This document shows positions 15,241 through 25,959 of a DNA stretch of 43,793 nucleotides, piece by piece (positions within the stretch are counted from its first letter, which is position 1; each line of letters starts with the position of its first letter). The stretch comes from a virus. The stretch lies in IMG/VR virus record IMGVR_UViG_3300017605_000657, positions 1-43,793 of that record. One strand, 5' to 3'. The position numbers and the translations under genes are program-made. The notes beneath the pieces are model-generated. The model was not told the origin of the DNA. It saw nothing but the letters and a program-made list of their open reading frames with translations, and did not search any database.

Positions 15241-18200
15241 GTGGCGACCACCGACCAGTCGCCTATCTCGGCAACGATCGACTCCATGCGCGCGCGCGCG
15301 GCCGCCGCCGCGCCGCCCGTGCGCATCGCCAAGGGCGGCAAGCACCGCGTCGGTGACTTGCTGCAGGACGGCTGGGGCGCGCCGCTCATCGGGCGCGCCG
15401 GCATGTACACGCCCAAGGGCCAGAAGCTCCTGAGCCTCGAGCTGCCCGACGACCTGCCGGACAACGATCGCACCGCCATCCTTGGCTTCGTGGCGAAGAA
15501 CTTGGGTAGGTTCGTGACGCCGGAGGCCGCTGCGGGCATGGGCGGTGGACCCGAGGTGGCTGGACCTACCCAGCAGCAGGTGGCACAGGAGGCGTACAAC
15601 CGCTCGTCGCTGGGCGGCAAGATGCTGCTCCAGATGGCGGCCGGCATCGAGCGCGTGGCCCCGCAGCCGATCGCCGCGCCCACCGACCTGGTGCCGAAGC
15701 CGCAGAGCCTCGCCGAGCACGCCGCGGGGTTCGCCGGCACGGTGGGCACTTACGCGCTCGAGGTGGCGGCGCTCCGCAAGCTGCCGTTCCTCAAGCCAGT
15801 GGCGGGGAGCCCGCTCGCGTCCAGCGTGCGCGGCGGCGCGGCGGCAGCGATGGCCGCGGGCGCGAGCCGAGCGCCGGACCTGTCGAGCCGCCTCGTCTCC
15901 GCCGGCACCATGGGCGTCACGTCGGGGCTCTCGGAGTTCATCCCGCTCTCGATCTACAAGGCCGCCGTGACGCGCGCGGCCACCAAGGTGGCCCCGGCGT
16001 TCGCAGAGGCAGCCGGGGCGTCTCGGGCCGCGAGCATCGCCCAGGCGCTCAAGGCCGCGGCTGGCACCGTGCCCGGCATGACCGAGGCCGACCAGGCTCT
16101 CGCCGCCCGGCTCGCCGCGGTGACCGGCGAGCGCGCGGCCGGCGCCGCACGCGGCGCTGCCGTGGCCGGCGCCGCGGCGCTCACCGGGGCGCAGCGAGCT
16201 GCGGCTGTCGGCGGGGCCGTGGGATCCACGCTAATCTTCGGTCCGCTCTCGGCTTACATGGAGTACGGCGGGGAGAAGATCACGGGCCACGACGTGGAGC
16301 TGCCCACGCTCAAGGACGTGCTCACGCAGACCGGCATGGTCGCGGCCACGAGCCTGCTCCACCTGCCCATGCAGCTGCGCGGCGTGGGCGTCGAGCCCGA
16401 GCGCATCGAGCCGCTGGGGCCTGGTCCAGCTGGGCCGGAGCTCCTGCCTGGTGGCACTACGCCACCATCCCCCGTGGCGCCGTGGCCGGTGCCGCGCGCC
16501 GCCGCGCCCGCGGTCGACGCCATCCGGCAGAACGCGCTCGCCAAGCTGGGGAACGAGCCCAACCCGTTCGCTGGCGGCCTTACGCCCACGCAGGCTTTCA
16601 ACAAGAACTTCACCGACGCCGTGCAGGCTGTTGCGGCAGAGCGCGGTAAGCCGCCCGAGGCACTCACCCCGGACGAGTTTCGAATTGCGGCAGCGCGCGC
16701 CTCGAGCAAGGTTGGCGGCCTTGAGACGCTGAAGCAGGTGATGACGCTGCCGAAGCTCTCGCCGGCCGACCCGGACGCCGCGCGCAAGCTCAACAACCGC
16801 GTCGACGCCACCGCGCGAGCGAACAAGATCATGGCCGGGAAGCAGGCGACTATCTCGTTGCCGGTCAAGACTTCGCGTGGCGTGGTTCAAGTGCCGACTG
16901 ACGCCACGATCGTACACGTGGAGATGGCCCCGGACCTCCGGGAAGGCGCCCTCCGCGTGCTGGTCCAGGAGGGCCAGACCGGCAAGCTGGTGCCGTTGTC
17001 GTTCGACAACGTCGAGGCCATGGCGCGCGACATCCGTTTCCCAGCTCCGACGCCGGCCAGCGCCGAGCCCGTGGGTAGACTGACGACCAGCCGCATGGCC
17101 ACCGTGCCGCCGGGCACGCCGCCTCCGACCGCTGTTGGCGCCGAGCTGGCCCGCGGCGCGCTGACGCCCACGCCCAAGCCCATCGCCGGGCAACTGCCGC
17201 TCAAGGCAGGGAAGGGCGCAGCGCCCGCGGAGCCGGTGGATGTCTGGCGTGAGGCCCGCGGCACGATTAAGGAGCTGGCCGGGGACGAGGGCAGCGCCGC
17301 CACGGAGCTCTGGACAGAACTGCGCGCTGGCCGCCCGGTGCCGCCGCGCGCCGTGCCGCTGCTCGAGCGGCTGCGCTCCATGGGCATGAAGGTGAAGGAC
17401 TCCAAGGTCCGCGAGCTGGCGAAGCGCGTCCCGAACGCCAACGTGTTCAGGAAGTCGCTGCGCGGCAAGCTGATGAAGGGTCTTGAGGGCAGGATTCGGG
17501 AGCTGGGACGTTCGACGCCTGAGCAGGGGCCAACAGCGTCGCCCCCATCGCCGGCACCGACACCACCGGCTCCCGCTACGGGGCCGCCGCCCGAACCGCC
17601 GTCCGCGGGTCCGCCGGCCGTCACGCAACCGAAGCCGGCGCCGACTCCGCCGGCTCCAAAGTCGATCGCTCCTGAGCCGCTTAGGAGAGAGGAACCGAAG
17701 GGACCGAAGGTCGGAGAGCGCGTCGAGGTGGGAGAGCACCGCGGCGTGGTCATCGACCAGGCGGAGGGCAAAAAGACCGTCCTGCTGGACAGCGGGCGCA
17801 CGGTGCAGGCGGCCGACGTCGCCGTGAAGCCCGAGGCTCCGAAGGAGATCACGCACTACCCCAGCCAGTCGCGTGGCGGCGAGCCGCTGCGCATCTCCAC
17901 CATGGCCGGCTCGCACCTCGTGAACGCCGAGGCGAAGCAGCCAGCTGGTCCACTCAAGGAAGCCCTGCGCGCCGAGATCGGCCGCCGCGGCATCGTCCCG
18001 AAGGAGGCCCCCGTTGAGCCAGCCAAGCCCGCAGCCCCAGCAGCCGCCGCCCATCCCGCGCAACCCCGAGCAGCCCCCAGCGGTGGGACTGTCGAGCGAG
18101 GAGCTGGTGGCGAGCGCAACGCTCGCGCGCGCGTTCCCGTCAAGGGACAAGGCGGCGAGCGCATCGCCGTCGCCCGCGCCGAGTTCACGCACGACGTTGA

Positions 18201-21200
18201 CGAATCGGGAGTTCCTGCGGATCTGCGGGGATTCCTGACGCCGTACCAGCTCCAGGGCGCAGCCAAGGCGCTCGCTGCGATGAACGACCAGGCCCGCCGC
18301 GCGTTCCTGCTCGCGGACGGGACCGGCGTGGGCAAGACCCGGCAGGCGCTCGCGGTCGCGGAGGCGTTCCGCCGCGAGGGCCGCCTGGTCGTGGTGTTCA
18401 CGCCGAACGAAGTGGTTGGAAAGCCGTGGGAGGCCAAGTCGCTCAAGGCCCACGGCGGCAAGGCTGTCATCACCGGCTCCTACGCGCAGGACGCCGCGGC
18501 CATGGGCATCAGCGTGAACCTGTGGCGGCCCAAGGATGGGCCGATGCCTCTCTCGGGCATCGTGCTCACCACGTACACGTACATGACGGACCCCGCGATC
18601 ACCGAGAACCACAACGCGGTGTACGTGTTCGATGAATCGCACGCGCTCAAGAACGCGAGCGCGGGCACGGCGCTCGCGGTGAAGGGGCGCACGCTCGCCA
18701 ATGCGTCCTACGCCACGCTGTTCATGTCCGCCACTCCGGCCGACAAGCCGACCCACATCGAGTACCTGGCGCGCATCGGCATCCTCGAGGGCAAGACGCT
18801 GCGCGACGCGGTCTACGGGCTCGGGTTCCGGCTCGCAGAGAAGGGCGGCCGCACGTTTTGGGTGCCGCAGAAGAACATCAAGACCGAAGAGATCCTGAAG
18901 CGGATGTCCGCGCTGTTCGATCGCATGACCGACAAGGGCTCGATGGTGAAGCGCGAGATCGGGCTCGACGGCGTCGACATCCACTTCCGCCGCCTGGGGA
19001 TGCCGCGCGAGATGCACCAGACGCTGGCGAAGATCGCCGCCCACTTCGATGAATCGAACCCGCGGCAGCGGGCCATCATGCTCATGCACCAGCGCCGCCA
19101 GCAGGAGCCCGAGAAGGCGAAGGTGGCGCTGGAGATTGCGCGCAAGGAGATCGCCGCGGGCCGGCGCGTGATCCTGTTCGTGGCGCGCGTGAACGAGTCC
19201 GAAGTGAAGGTCCAGACCGGCAAGACCGCGACCGGCGAAAAGACCTACGAAACCATCACCTCGAGCGAGGGCACGGCGAAGCTGCTGCGCGCGATGCTGA
19301 CGAAGGAGGGCATCCCGTTCGCCGAGCTGCACGGCGCCGCGGATGTGCACGCCGCCGAGGCCATGGCGTCGTTCCAGACCGGCAACGCAAAGGTGCTCGT
19401 CGCCACCGTGGAGAGCGGCGGCACCGGCATCAACCTGGACGACACCGTGGGCGACGCGCCGCGCACGCTCATCATGGTCACCGCTCCGTTCAACGGCGTC
19501 ACGAACGTGCAGGCGGCCGGGCGCGTGTGGCGCATGACGACCAAGAGCCTGCCGCGCATCGTCTACCTGTTCGGCGATACGCCCGTGGACGACTGGAACG
19601 CCGCCATCATCGCCAAGAAGATGGAGACGCTGGGCGCGAACGTGAGCGGCCAGGTGAAGCGACTACTCATCGACCCCGACCTTCTCAACGAAACAGAGCC
19701 CGAGGACATCGGTTCGCTGATGTCAGGGGAGATCGGAGGGGAAATGCGCGAGCCACCCGCACCCGTCACCACGCCGCCGCCAGAGGAACCGCCGCCACAG
19801 CCGGCGAAGTTCACGCCGCCCAAGCCGACGCCGGCTCCGCCGACCACGACGGAGCTGGCCGAAGGCACGCACGAGGCGTTGCCCAGGGAGTGGACCAGCG
19901 ACAACCGCGACGACATCCGGTACACGGTGGGCCAGGTTCACTATGGGCGCGAGATCCTGAAGGAGCTGGAGGCCAAGCTCGCCAAGGGCACGGTGTCGAA
20001 GCGCAAGGGCGGCGAGCGCAAGCTGACCGGCAAGGAGCGCACCCAGCTGGAGGAAGATGTCCAGCGCAGGAGAGATGCGCTGGACATCGACATGGAGCGC
20101 GTGCGCGCGATCGTGGGCGACCAGACCGAAGAGGCCATCGCTCAGATGGAACGCGAGGCCGCGGAGATCGCCGCGCTGCCGGAGAGCAGCTACTCCAAAA
20201 AGACCGACGAGCCGATGCTCGACTACGAAGGCAAGCAGGAAGTCGATGACGCCGGCAATCCCCTGTACCACGAAGAGCTGGTCGACGTGCAGCCCACGGC
20301 CGAGAACGTCGACAAGTACCAGTGGTCGCGCTACGGCAAGGCCATGGTGAACGGCAAGGAGCACGACATCTCCGACGCCGTCGCCTACTTCAAGTTCGGG
20401 AAGTTCCCGTGGCAGATGTCGCAGGACGAGTACGACCGCTGGCTGTCGTGGGCCGAGGGTCCGTTCGAGGGCGCCGACCGCGTCTCGCTCGAGGACTCCG
20501 CGCACGTCTCGGGTTACGCGCAGGTCCAGGCCGGGTTGATGGACATTCCCATCAGCGACATGGCGAGCACCGAGTACAACCGCCGCCGCGCGGAGGTGTT
20601 CCACGCTGCGTTCAAGGGCGAGGAAATCCCGGAGGCCGTGAAGAACGACTTCCCGTTCGTGCGCCGGATGCTGCCGCCGGACAAGCACCTGTCCGACGCC
20701 GACGCCGACGCCTACATGGACATCGGGTCCAGCCGCAAAAAGGGCGAGACGGACGAGCAGCGCGCGGTGCGGGCCGAGGCCGCGCGCGCCAAGCTGCGCG
20801 CGAAGCACGGGCTGGAGATGTACGGCAAGGAGCACATCGACCACTACCAGCTCGAAAAGATGCGCGACCAGTGGTACGAGCGCCGCGTGGAGTACCAAGG
20901 CGAGCCCTACCGCGTCGGCTTCGTGCACACCGAGTACGACCCGGAGGCCGACCGCGCCTACTTCGCTGCCGACCTGCAGGACGAGTACGACTACGACAAC
21001 CGCGACAAGCGCGTGGACGACGTGCCCATCACCGAGCTGAAGAAGCTGCCCGAGCCGCCGGATTGGGAGACGCGCGACGATCGCATGGAGCGCATCCACA
21101 AGCAGGACGCGGAGCGACGGAGCAACCGCAGCGGCGAGAACATCGAGTTCGCAGACAACAAGTATGAGCAGGAGCGCGAGGCCGCCGGCACCACGCTCGA

Positions 21201-24200
21201 GGAAGAGCGCGCGGCCACGCTGTCGAGCGTGCGCGCGGGGCTGATCGCCAGCTACAACGAGGTGGTGGCGGCCCGCGAGATCATCAGGCGGGCGACCGCG
21301 ATGCTCGAAGGCGCGGATGGCAAGAAGAAGGCGAAGCTCCAGAAGGACATCAACGCCGCCAAGACAGCGATCATCCACGAGACGCGCTCGATCGGGGCAA
21401 CGATCGACGAGGCTCAGATGGCGTTCGGCAACGAGACGGCCGCGGAGCTGGAGAAGCTGGTCGCCGATCTGAACGAGCCGGCGCCTACGAAGCCTCCCGC
21501 CGGCACGAAGCTCGAGCAGACGACGATGGAGGGGATGCCGGCGCCGCAGATCCCCGGCGGCGCGAAGCCAACCGGCCCGGCTCCGCCGCTCGAGCTGGGC
21601 GGCGAGGCGCAGACGTTTGAGCAGGCGTTCGAGGCCCAGCTCCGTGCCGGCGAAGAGCCGGCGTTCGCGTCGCTGGAGGCCGCGCGCATCTCGGGCCAGA
21701 ACGAGCCCGAGGGCTTCGACGCCGAGAAGGCCGCGAGCATGATCCGCCGCCGGATGCTCGAGGAAGTCGGGCAGGGCGACCTGTTCGGAAATAGTCCGCT
21801 CCTGGGCGCAGAGGGACGGGTCGGCGTGGCTGGTGTGCCGCGCGGCGCGCTCCAGGACATCGAGGCCCGTCCCGACCTGATCGGCAACGGCAAGTCCGGA
21901 GTGTGGGACCAGAACGTACTCGCCAGCGACATCCGCACGCACACGACGTTCCAGAACCGCGACACGCTCGCCACGCTGGGCAACACCTCCGGCCCCGTGC
22001 CCGTCGAGTCGCTGGTGAACAACGAGAACATCAACGCGCTCTACAAGGCCGAGGGCGGCTTCAACCCCGACCTGATCCGCGCCAACCCGCCGCTGCTGTG
22101 GAAGGACACGCTGGGCGAGCTGGGCGAGAAGGACGCGCTGTGGCTGCTCTCGGGGCACCACCGCGTGGCGATGTGGAAGCAGAACCTGCCGGACGAGCCC
22201 ATGCCTGCCAAGGTCATGGGCGGGTCGCTGGCGAGCGCCCAGCGCGTGGCGCAGCTCTCCAACCGCCAGGGCGTGGCGAACACACACAGCGAGCTCGCGC
22301 GCCTCGCCTACACGGCGATGAAGAAGGGCGAGGACGACGCGCGCACCGCGGCCCAGCTCAAGGTGAGCGTCTCGGAGCTGGAGCGGCTTGTAAACTTCTA
22401 CCACGTCGACGCCGAGCTGCGGTCCGTCTATTTCCCGCCCGGCGCCGAGGTGTCGATCATGGAGCCGGTGTTCGGGAGCGCGCTGGGCGAGCAGGTGCGG
22501 AAGAACCCCGACGTGTTCACGAAGCAGATTCAGGACGACTTCCTGCGCCGGGTGCTGGGCTCGAGCGACATGCCGCCGTTGTCGCTGATGCAGTTCCGCG
22601 CCGCCATGACCGACTGGAAGAAGAAGATCGCGGACCGCCTGCCGCAGGAGCGCGCCGCCGAGCTGCTGGCCGGCGGGGGCGGCTACATCTCGCCGAGTGC
22701 GTGGCTCGCCGCCACGGAGCGGCTGACGTTCGACATCCAGGCGAGCGTCGCCGACGCGCGCGCCACCATGGTCGGCATCCTCAAGCAGTACGTGCCCGAG
22801 AGCTCGCTGCCCAAGAAGATGACGCAGGAGGCCATCGGCAGGGCGCTCCGCGACTACCGGCACAAGCTGCCCGAGCACGTGCGCGCCACGCTGTCCGACA
22901 TCTCCACGAAGCTGGGCCAGCTCAAGGAGGTCGAGGACGAGGTCGAGGCCCGCGGGCGCACGCTACTCCAGAAGATCATGGACGGCCTGGACATCGCCGA
23001 CGACCTGTCCGCGATCAAGAAGTTCATCGTGGAGAAGATCGGCACGCCGATGCGCGACGCCCTGAACGAAGGCGCGAAGGGCGGCCCCATGGGTGGCGGC
23101 TTCGGCGCGCTGGAGCCGACGATCAACTGGCTGCTCCGCCGCGCCGCCGAGCGCACGCACAAGGCGGCCGAGGCCGTGATGCGCCGGCTGGGCCGCAAGG
23201 CGCGCACGATCTACGTGAAGGACCACGGCACCGGCGCGACGCTCGCCAAGTACGAGCTGACGATGGACCCGACCACGGACCCGGCGAGCGAGATGGCGAT
23301 GTACCGCGCCGGAGCGGTGAGCGGGATCATGGGCAGCTACGTGTCCATGCCGCCCTACGCCCGCGGCGAGACGCTTCGGATGCAGGCCGCGCGCGACTAC
23401 CTGCCGGACTTTTGGGAGCAGCGGCTCTACGAGATCATGGGCGACAGCTTCATCCGCGACGTGCAGCAGTACTACCCCGGCGACGCCCATGCGTTCGACG
23501 CGCTGGAGAAGAAGGACACACCGCAGGCCAAGACCATGCTCGCCAAGTACGGCACCAACTACACCGAGCTGCGCAAGTTCCTCACGGAGATCCACGACTA
23601 CGTGAAGGAGGTGTCCGAGCAGGCAGGCATCCCCGCGCCCGGCTTCATCGAAAACTACGCCCCGCACGTGTTCGAGGGCGAGATGGCCAAGGGGGTCGAC
23701 CGGCTGGCTGAGTTCTTCTACGACCGCAAGATGGACGACGCCGAGAAGCGCCAGCTGGCTAAGCGATTTTTCGACCATCGTGAGGGCGACGAGAACTACC
23801 GCCGCTCGTTCTGGCTGGCGCTTCGTACCTACGCCCGGTTCGCCGGGCACTACGTGGCCAAGGTGCGATTCCTGTCCAAGATGAAAACCCTGCTCTCGAG
23901 CGAGTGGGCGAAGGGCGATCCCCAGCGCGCCGCCGAGGTGCGTCGCACGGTCGTGCGCTCCGTGTGGCAGCAGGAGGATTCCATCGGCAGGTTCATCAAC
24001 GACGCCACGCGCTCCGCGTTCTGGAGCAACGTGGCCGGCGGCGTGGATGCCATCACCGCAGACCAGGCCGCTGCGTACCTGGGCGAGACGAATCCCGGCG
24101 GGAAGTGGGCCGAGACGATCGCCCTCCGTCACCACCGCTTTGCTGGCGCTCGCTTTGCCTACGCGCTCAAGGGCGTGAAGCCCAACTTCACGGACCCCAG

Positions 24201-25959
24201 GCTGTGGGTGAAGCTCGGCGACACGAAGCACGGCAGCGTCTACGCCGGCACCGGAGGCCACGCCTTCGGCCCGGCCCATTCGGAGCTCACGCCGTGGATG
24301 CAGAAAATGCTCGACTTGGGGCTCGAGCTGAAGGTGAGGTCGAACCGGAAGTTCGCCCCCGAGGATGCTGTGGCGGCGATGCTGAGACAGCGGGACCGCT
24401 CGACGCGGCTCTCGCGTCAGCCAGGCAACTACTTGGTGAGCTGGCTCGGGCGGCGCATATCCACCGCCTTGGTCGGGCTCTCGGTGCAGACAACGCTCGT
24501 CAACTTCACCGGCCTGCTCACGCACGTCTACACGCGCTACGGCGCGCTGTCGATGCTCCGCGGCGGGCTGCGCTTCGGGGCGGGCTCGGCAGTAACCGCC
24601 GTGCGCGGGCTCGCGTCGTACCTCGAGCACCACAACCTCATCGACCCCAAGCTCGCTAGCGCCATCTACCGCTCGACGCCCTACATGCGCGAGCAGCTGC
24701 TGCTCGAGGCCGGCGGGCTGCGCCAGGGCTTCGCGCTGTCGCTGGAGAAGATGCTCGAGAAGATCGAGGCGGGCCAGCACAGCATCGACGTGCGCGTGGC
24801 CAAGCTCGCCACCAACTGGATGCAGGGGGCGGAGCTCGTCATCCGCGGCTGGTCGGTCATGGCCGCGGCGGACGCCGCGGAGAGCCGCGGGCACACGTGG
24901 GGCAACGTCAAGGCGTGGGTCGGGCGCAGCAACGTCGACCGCGACCGCGCCATCCAAGACTTGATGGGCCAGCTCTCGGATCCGAAGAGCGTGGTGAGCT
25001 ACGCCGCGGAGAACGAGTATTTCACCAACTTCTTCTACAACCAGCTTGGCCAGAACCCCGGCATGGGCATCCCATGGTTCAAGACCGTGCTCGGGCTCTT
25101 CTCGACGTTCCCCTGGTCGACGTTCGTGCACAAGGATCTGCGCGGGCTGCTGGGCGCGAGCCGCACCGTGTCCGCCGGCATCCGCTCGGCGCTCGGCCGC
25201 ACGCCCACGGAGAAGCCGATGCGCGGCTCGGTGCAGGGCGCCAACTACGACGTGCCTCGCATGGCACCTCGAGAACCCTACGGCGGGCGGGCGAAGGGTG
25301 ACCCGTTCGGCCCGTTCGCGGAGTTCTTCCGAAAAGGCGGCATGTCCTACTTCGACCGCCAGGCAGCGATCGAGTTCGCGCGCTCCATGTTTGTGTCGGG
25401 CGCGCTCGCCGCCGCGGGGGCGGTCTTGGGCATCAACGCGCTTATCGCCTACAGCCCGTTCGCGTTCATGCTCGTGCTCGCCATCCTCAAGATGTTCTAT
25501 CCCGACAACGAGCAGCTCGCCAAGGCGATCCAGAACGCGGAGGCAGGCCAGGCGTTCCGCGCCGGCCATGGCGGCATGGTGGCGGGATCCCCCGTCATCA
25601 ACGCGATTGAGGGCGCGCGCGCGGGCGACGATTGGGGACAGGTGCTGTGGAACGCGACGCTCGGTCGAGTCGGCGACCTGGTGCGCATGGCCGCGCTGGG
25701 CAAGTTCTACCGCTCCGGCAAGGGCATCCTCGAGCAGAACCCCGAGACGTTCGACACCGACCAGCTGCGGTGGCTCTACGACGCCTTCGGCGTGAAGAGC
25801 GCGCTCTACGACCTGACGCTCCAGCAGAAGGCCATGCGCACGCTGGGCATCTTGGACGAGGACACGATCAAGGAGCACCGGCGCCTCATCCGCCCGCGCG
25901 AGAGCCGCGGGGCCGGGCCGCCGCCGCCACCCATGCGGCCGGCGATGGCGCATCCTTGA
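15241..25959 (+). CDS. Giant polyvalent internal virion protein with SNF2/strawberry-notch-type helicase and ParB-like domain
   Basis: A 3572-residue protein, about a quarter of the genome. Visible order: Ala/Gly-rich, membrane-active-looking N-region (1-390); Pro-rich linkers; a small SH3/KOW-like barrel (about 821-870); a superfamily 2 helicase (about 981-1483); a charged coiled-coil region (about 1560-2110); a ParB-like domain with SGHHR at 2304-2308; a helical region; and a C-terminal hydrophobic part with membrane segments near 3061-3100 and 3383-3420. Helicase landmarks are GTGVGKT (1027-1033), DESH (1131-1134), SATP (1163-1166) and QAAGRVWR (1424-1431). The layout fits the polyvalent proteins of phages and plasmids, injected with DNA to protect or process it. 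P1 DarB is a known functional parallel. No methylase motif is seen. GTG start with weak ribosome-binding site. Confidence 0.85.
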   Translation: MATTDQSPISATIDSMRARAAAAAPPVRIAKGGKHRVGDLLQDGWGAPLIGRAGMYTPKGQKLLSLELPDDLPDNDRTAILGFVAKNLGRFVTPEAAAGMGGGPEVAGPTQQQVAQEAYNRSSLGGKMLLQMAAGIERVAPQPIAAPTDLVPKPQSLAEHAAGFAGTVGTYALEVAALRKLPFLKPVAGSPLASSVRGGAAAAMAAGASRAPDLSSRLVSAGTMGVTSGLSEFIPLSIYKAAVTRAATKVAPAFAEAAGASRAASIAQALKAAAGTVPGMTEADQALAARLAAVTGERAAGAARGAAVAGAAALTGAQRAAAVGGAVGSTLIFGPLSAYMEYGGEKITGHDVELPTLKDVLTQTGMVAATSLLHLPMQLRGVGVEPERIEPLGPGPAGPELLPGGTTPPSPVAPWPVPRAAAPAVDAIRQNALAKLGNEPNPFAGGLTPTQAFNKNFTDAVQAVAAERGKPPEALTPDEFRIAAARASSKVGGLETLKQVMTLPKLSPADPDAARKLNNRVDATARANKIMAGKQATISLPVKTSRGVVQVPTDATIVHVEMAPDLREGALRVLVQEGQTGKLVPLSFDNVEAMARDIRFPAPTPASAEPVGRLTTSRMATVPPGTPPPTAVGAELARGALTPTPKPIAGQLPLKAGKGAAPAEPVDVWREARGTIKELAGDEGSAATELWTELRAGRPVPPRAVPLLERLRSMGMKVKDSKVRELAKRVPNANVFRKSLRGKLMKGLEGRIRELGRSTPEQGPTASPPSPAPTPPAPATGPPPEPPSAGPPAVTQPKPAPTPPAPKSIAPEPLRREEPKGPKVGERVEVGEHRGVVIDQAEGKKTVLLDSGRTVQAADVAVKPEAPKEITHYPSQSRGGEPLRISTMAGSHLVNAEAKQPAGPLKEALRAEIGRRGIVPKEAPVEPAKPAAPAAAAHPAQPRAAPSGGTVERGAGGERNARARVPVKGQGGERIAVARAEFTHDVDESGVPADLRGFLTPYQLQGAAKALAAMNDQARRAFLLADGTGVGKTRQALAVAEAFRREGRLVVVFTPNEVVGKPWEAKSLKAHGGKAVITGSYAQDAAAMGISVNLWRPKDGPMPLSGIVLTTYTYMTDPAITENHNAVYVFDESHALKNASAGTALAVKGRTLANASYATLFMSATPADKPTHIEYLARIGILEGKTLRDAVYGLGFRLAEKGGRTFWVPQKNIKTEEILKRMSALFDRMTDKGSMVKREIGLDGVDIHFRRLGMPREMHQTLAKIAAHFDESNPRQRAIMLMHQRRQQEPEKAKVALEIARKEIAAGRRVILFVARVNESEVKVQTGKTATGEKTYETITSSEGTAKLLRAMLTKEGIPFAELHGAADVHAAEAMASFQTGNAKVLVATVESGGTGINLDDTVGDAPRTLIMVTAPFNGVTNVQAAGRVWRMTTKSLPRIVYLFGDTPVDDWNAAIIAKKMETLGANVSGQVKRLLIDPDLLNETEPEDIGSLMSGEIGGEMREPPAPVTTPPPEEPPPQPAKFTPPKPTPAPPTTTELAEGTHEALPREWTSDNRDDIRYTVGQVHYGREILKELEAKLAKGTVSKRKGGERKLTGKERTQLEEDVQRRRDALDIDMERVRAIVGDQTEEAIAQMEREAAEIAALPESSYSKKTDEPMLDYEGKQEVDDAGNPLYHEELVDVQPTAENVDKYQWSRYGKAMVNGKEHDISDAVAYFKFGKFPWQMSQDEYDRWLSWAEGPFEGADRVSLEDSAHVSGYAQVQAGLMDIPISDMASTEYNRRRAEVFHAAFKGEEIPEAVKNDFPFVRRMLPPDKHLSDADADAYMDIGSSRKKGETDEQRAVRAEAARAKLRAKHGLEMYGKEHIDHYQLEKMRDQWYERRVEYQGEPYRVGFVHTEYDPEADRAYFAADLQDEYDYDNRDKRVDDVPITELKKLPEPPDWETRDDRMERIHKQDAERRSNRSGENIEFADNKYEQEREAAGTTLEEERAATLSSVRAGLIASYNEVVAAREIIRRATAMLEGADGKKKAKLQKDINAAKTAIIHETRSIGATIDEAQMAFGNETAAELEKLVADLNEPAPTKPPAGTKLEQTTMEGMPAPQIPGGAKPTGPAPPLELGGEAQTFEQAFEAQLRAGEEPAFASLEAARISGQNEPEGFDAEKAASMIRRRMLEEVGQGDLFGNSPLLGAEGRVGVAGVPRGALQDIEARPDLIGNGKSGVWDQNVLASDIRTHTTFQNRDTLATLGNTSGPVPVESLVNNENINALYKAEGGFNPDLIRANPPLLWKDTLGELGEKDALWLLSGHHRVAMWKQNLPDEPMPAKVMGGSLASAQRVAQLSNRQGVANTHSELARLAYTAMKKGEDDARTAAQLKVSVSELERLVNFYHVDAELRSVYFPPGAEVSIMEPVFGSALGEQVRKNPDVFTKQIQDDFLRRVLGSSDMPPLSLMQFRAAMTDWKKKIADRLPQERAAELLAGGGGYISPSAWLAATERLTFDIQASVADARATMVGILKQYVPESSLPKKMTQEAIGRALRDYRHKLPEHVRATLSDISTKLGQLKEVEDEVEARGRTLLQKIMDGLDIADDLSAIKKFIVEKIGTPMRDALNEGAKGGPMGGGFGALEPTINWLLRRAAERTHKAAEAVMRRLGRKARTIYVKDHGTGATLAKYELTMDPTTDPASEMAMYRAGAVSGIMGSYVSMPPYARGETLRMQAARDYLPDFWEQRLYEIMGDSFIRDVQQYYPGDAHAFDALEKKDTPQAKTMLAKYGTNYTELRKFLTEIHDYVKEVSEQAGIPAPGFIENYAPHVFEGEMAKGVDRLAEFFYDRKMDDAEKRQLAKRFFDHREGDENYRRSFWLALRTYARFAGHYVAKVRFLSKMKTLLSSEWAKGDPQRAAEVRRTVVRSVWQQEDSIGRFINDATRSAFWSNVAGGVDAITADQAAAYLGETNPGGKWAETIALRHHRFAGARFAYALKGVKPNFTDPRLWVKLGDTKHGSVYAGTGGHAFGPAHSELTPWMQKMLDLGLELKVRSNRKFAPEDAVAAMLRQRDRSTRLSRQPGNYLVSWLGRRISTALVGLSVQTTLVNFTGLLTHVYTRYGALSMLRGGLRFGAGSAVTAVRGLASYLEHHNLIDPKLASAIYRSTPYMREQLLLEAGGLRQGFALSLEKMLEKIEAGQHSIDVRVAKLATNWMQGAELVIRGWSVMAAADAAESRGHTWGNVKAWVGRSNVDRDRAIQDLMGQLSDPKSVVSYAAENEYFTNFFYNQLGQNPGMGIPWFKTVLGLFSTFPWSTFVHKDLRGLLGASRTVSAGIRSALGRTPTEKPMRGSVQGANYDVPRMAPREPYGGRAKGDPFGPFAEFFRKGGMSYFDRQAAIEFARSMFVSGALAAAGAVLGINALIAYSPFAFMLVLAILKMFYPDNEQLAKAIQNAEAGQAFRAGHGGMVAGSPVINAIEGARAGDDWGQVLWNATLGRVGDLVRMAALGKFYRSGKGILEQNPETFDTDQLRWLYDAFGVKSALYDLTLQQKAMRTLGILDEDTIKEHRRLIRPRESRGAGPPPPPMRPAMAHP

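Noticed and set aside
16231-19350. A 1039-codon - strand frame opposite the giant gene, and similar long antisense frames elsewhere (1339-3357, 19723-22878, 22963-25953)
   Set aside because: They mirror strongly coding + strand genes in GC-rich DNA, are Arg/His/Leu/Ala-rich without motifs, and have no ribosome-binding or operon context.
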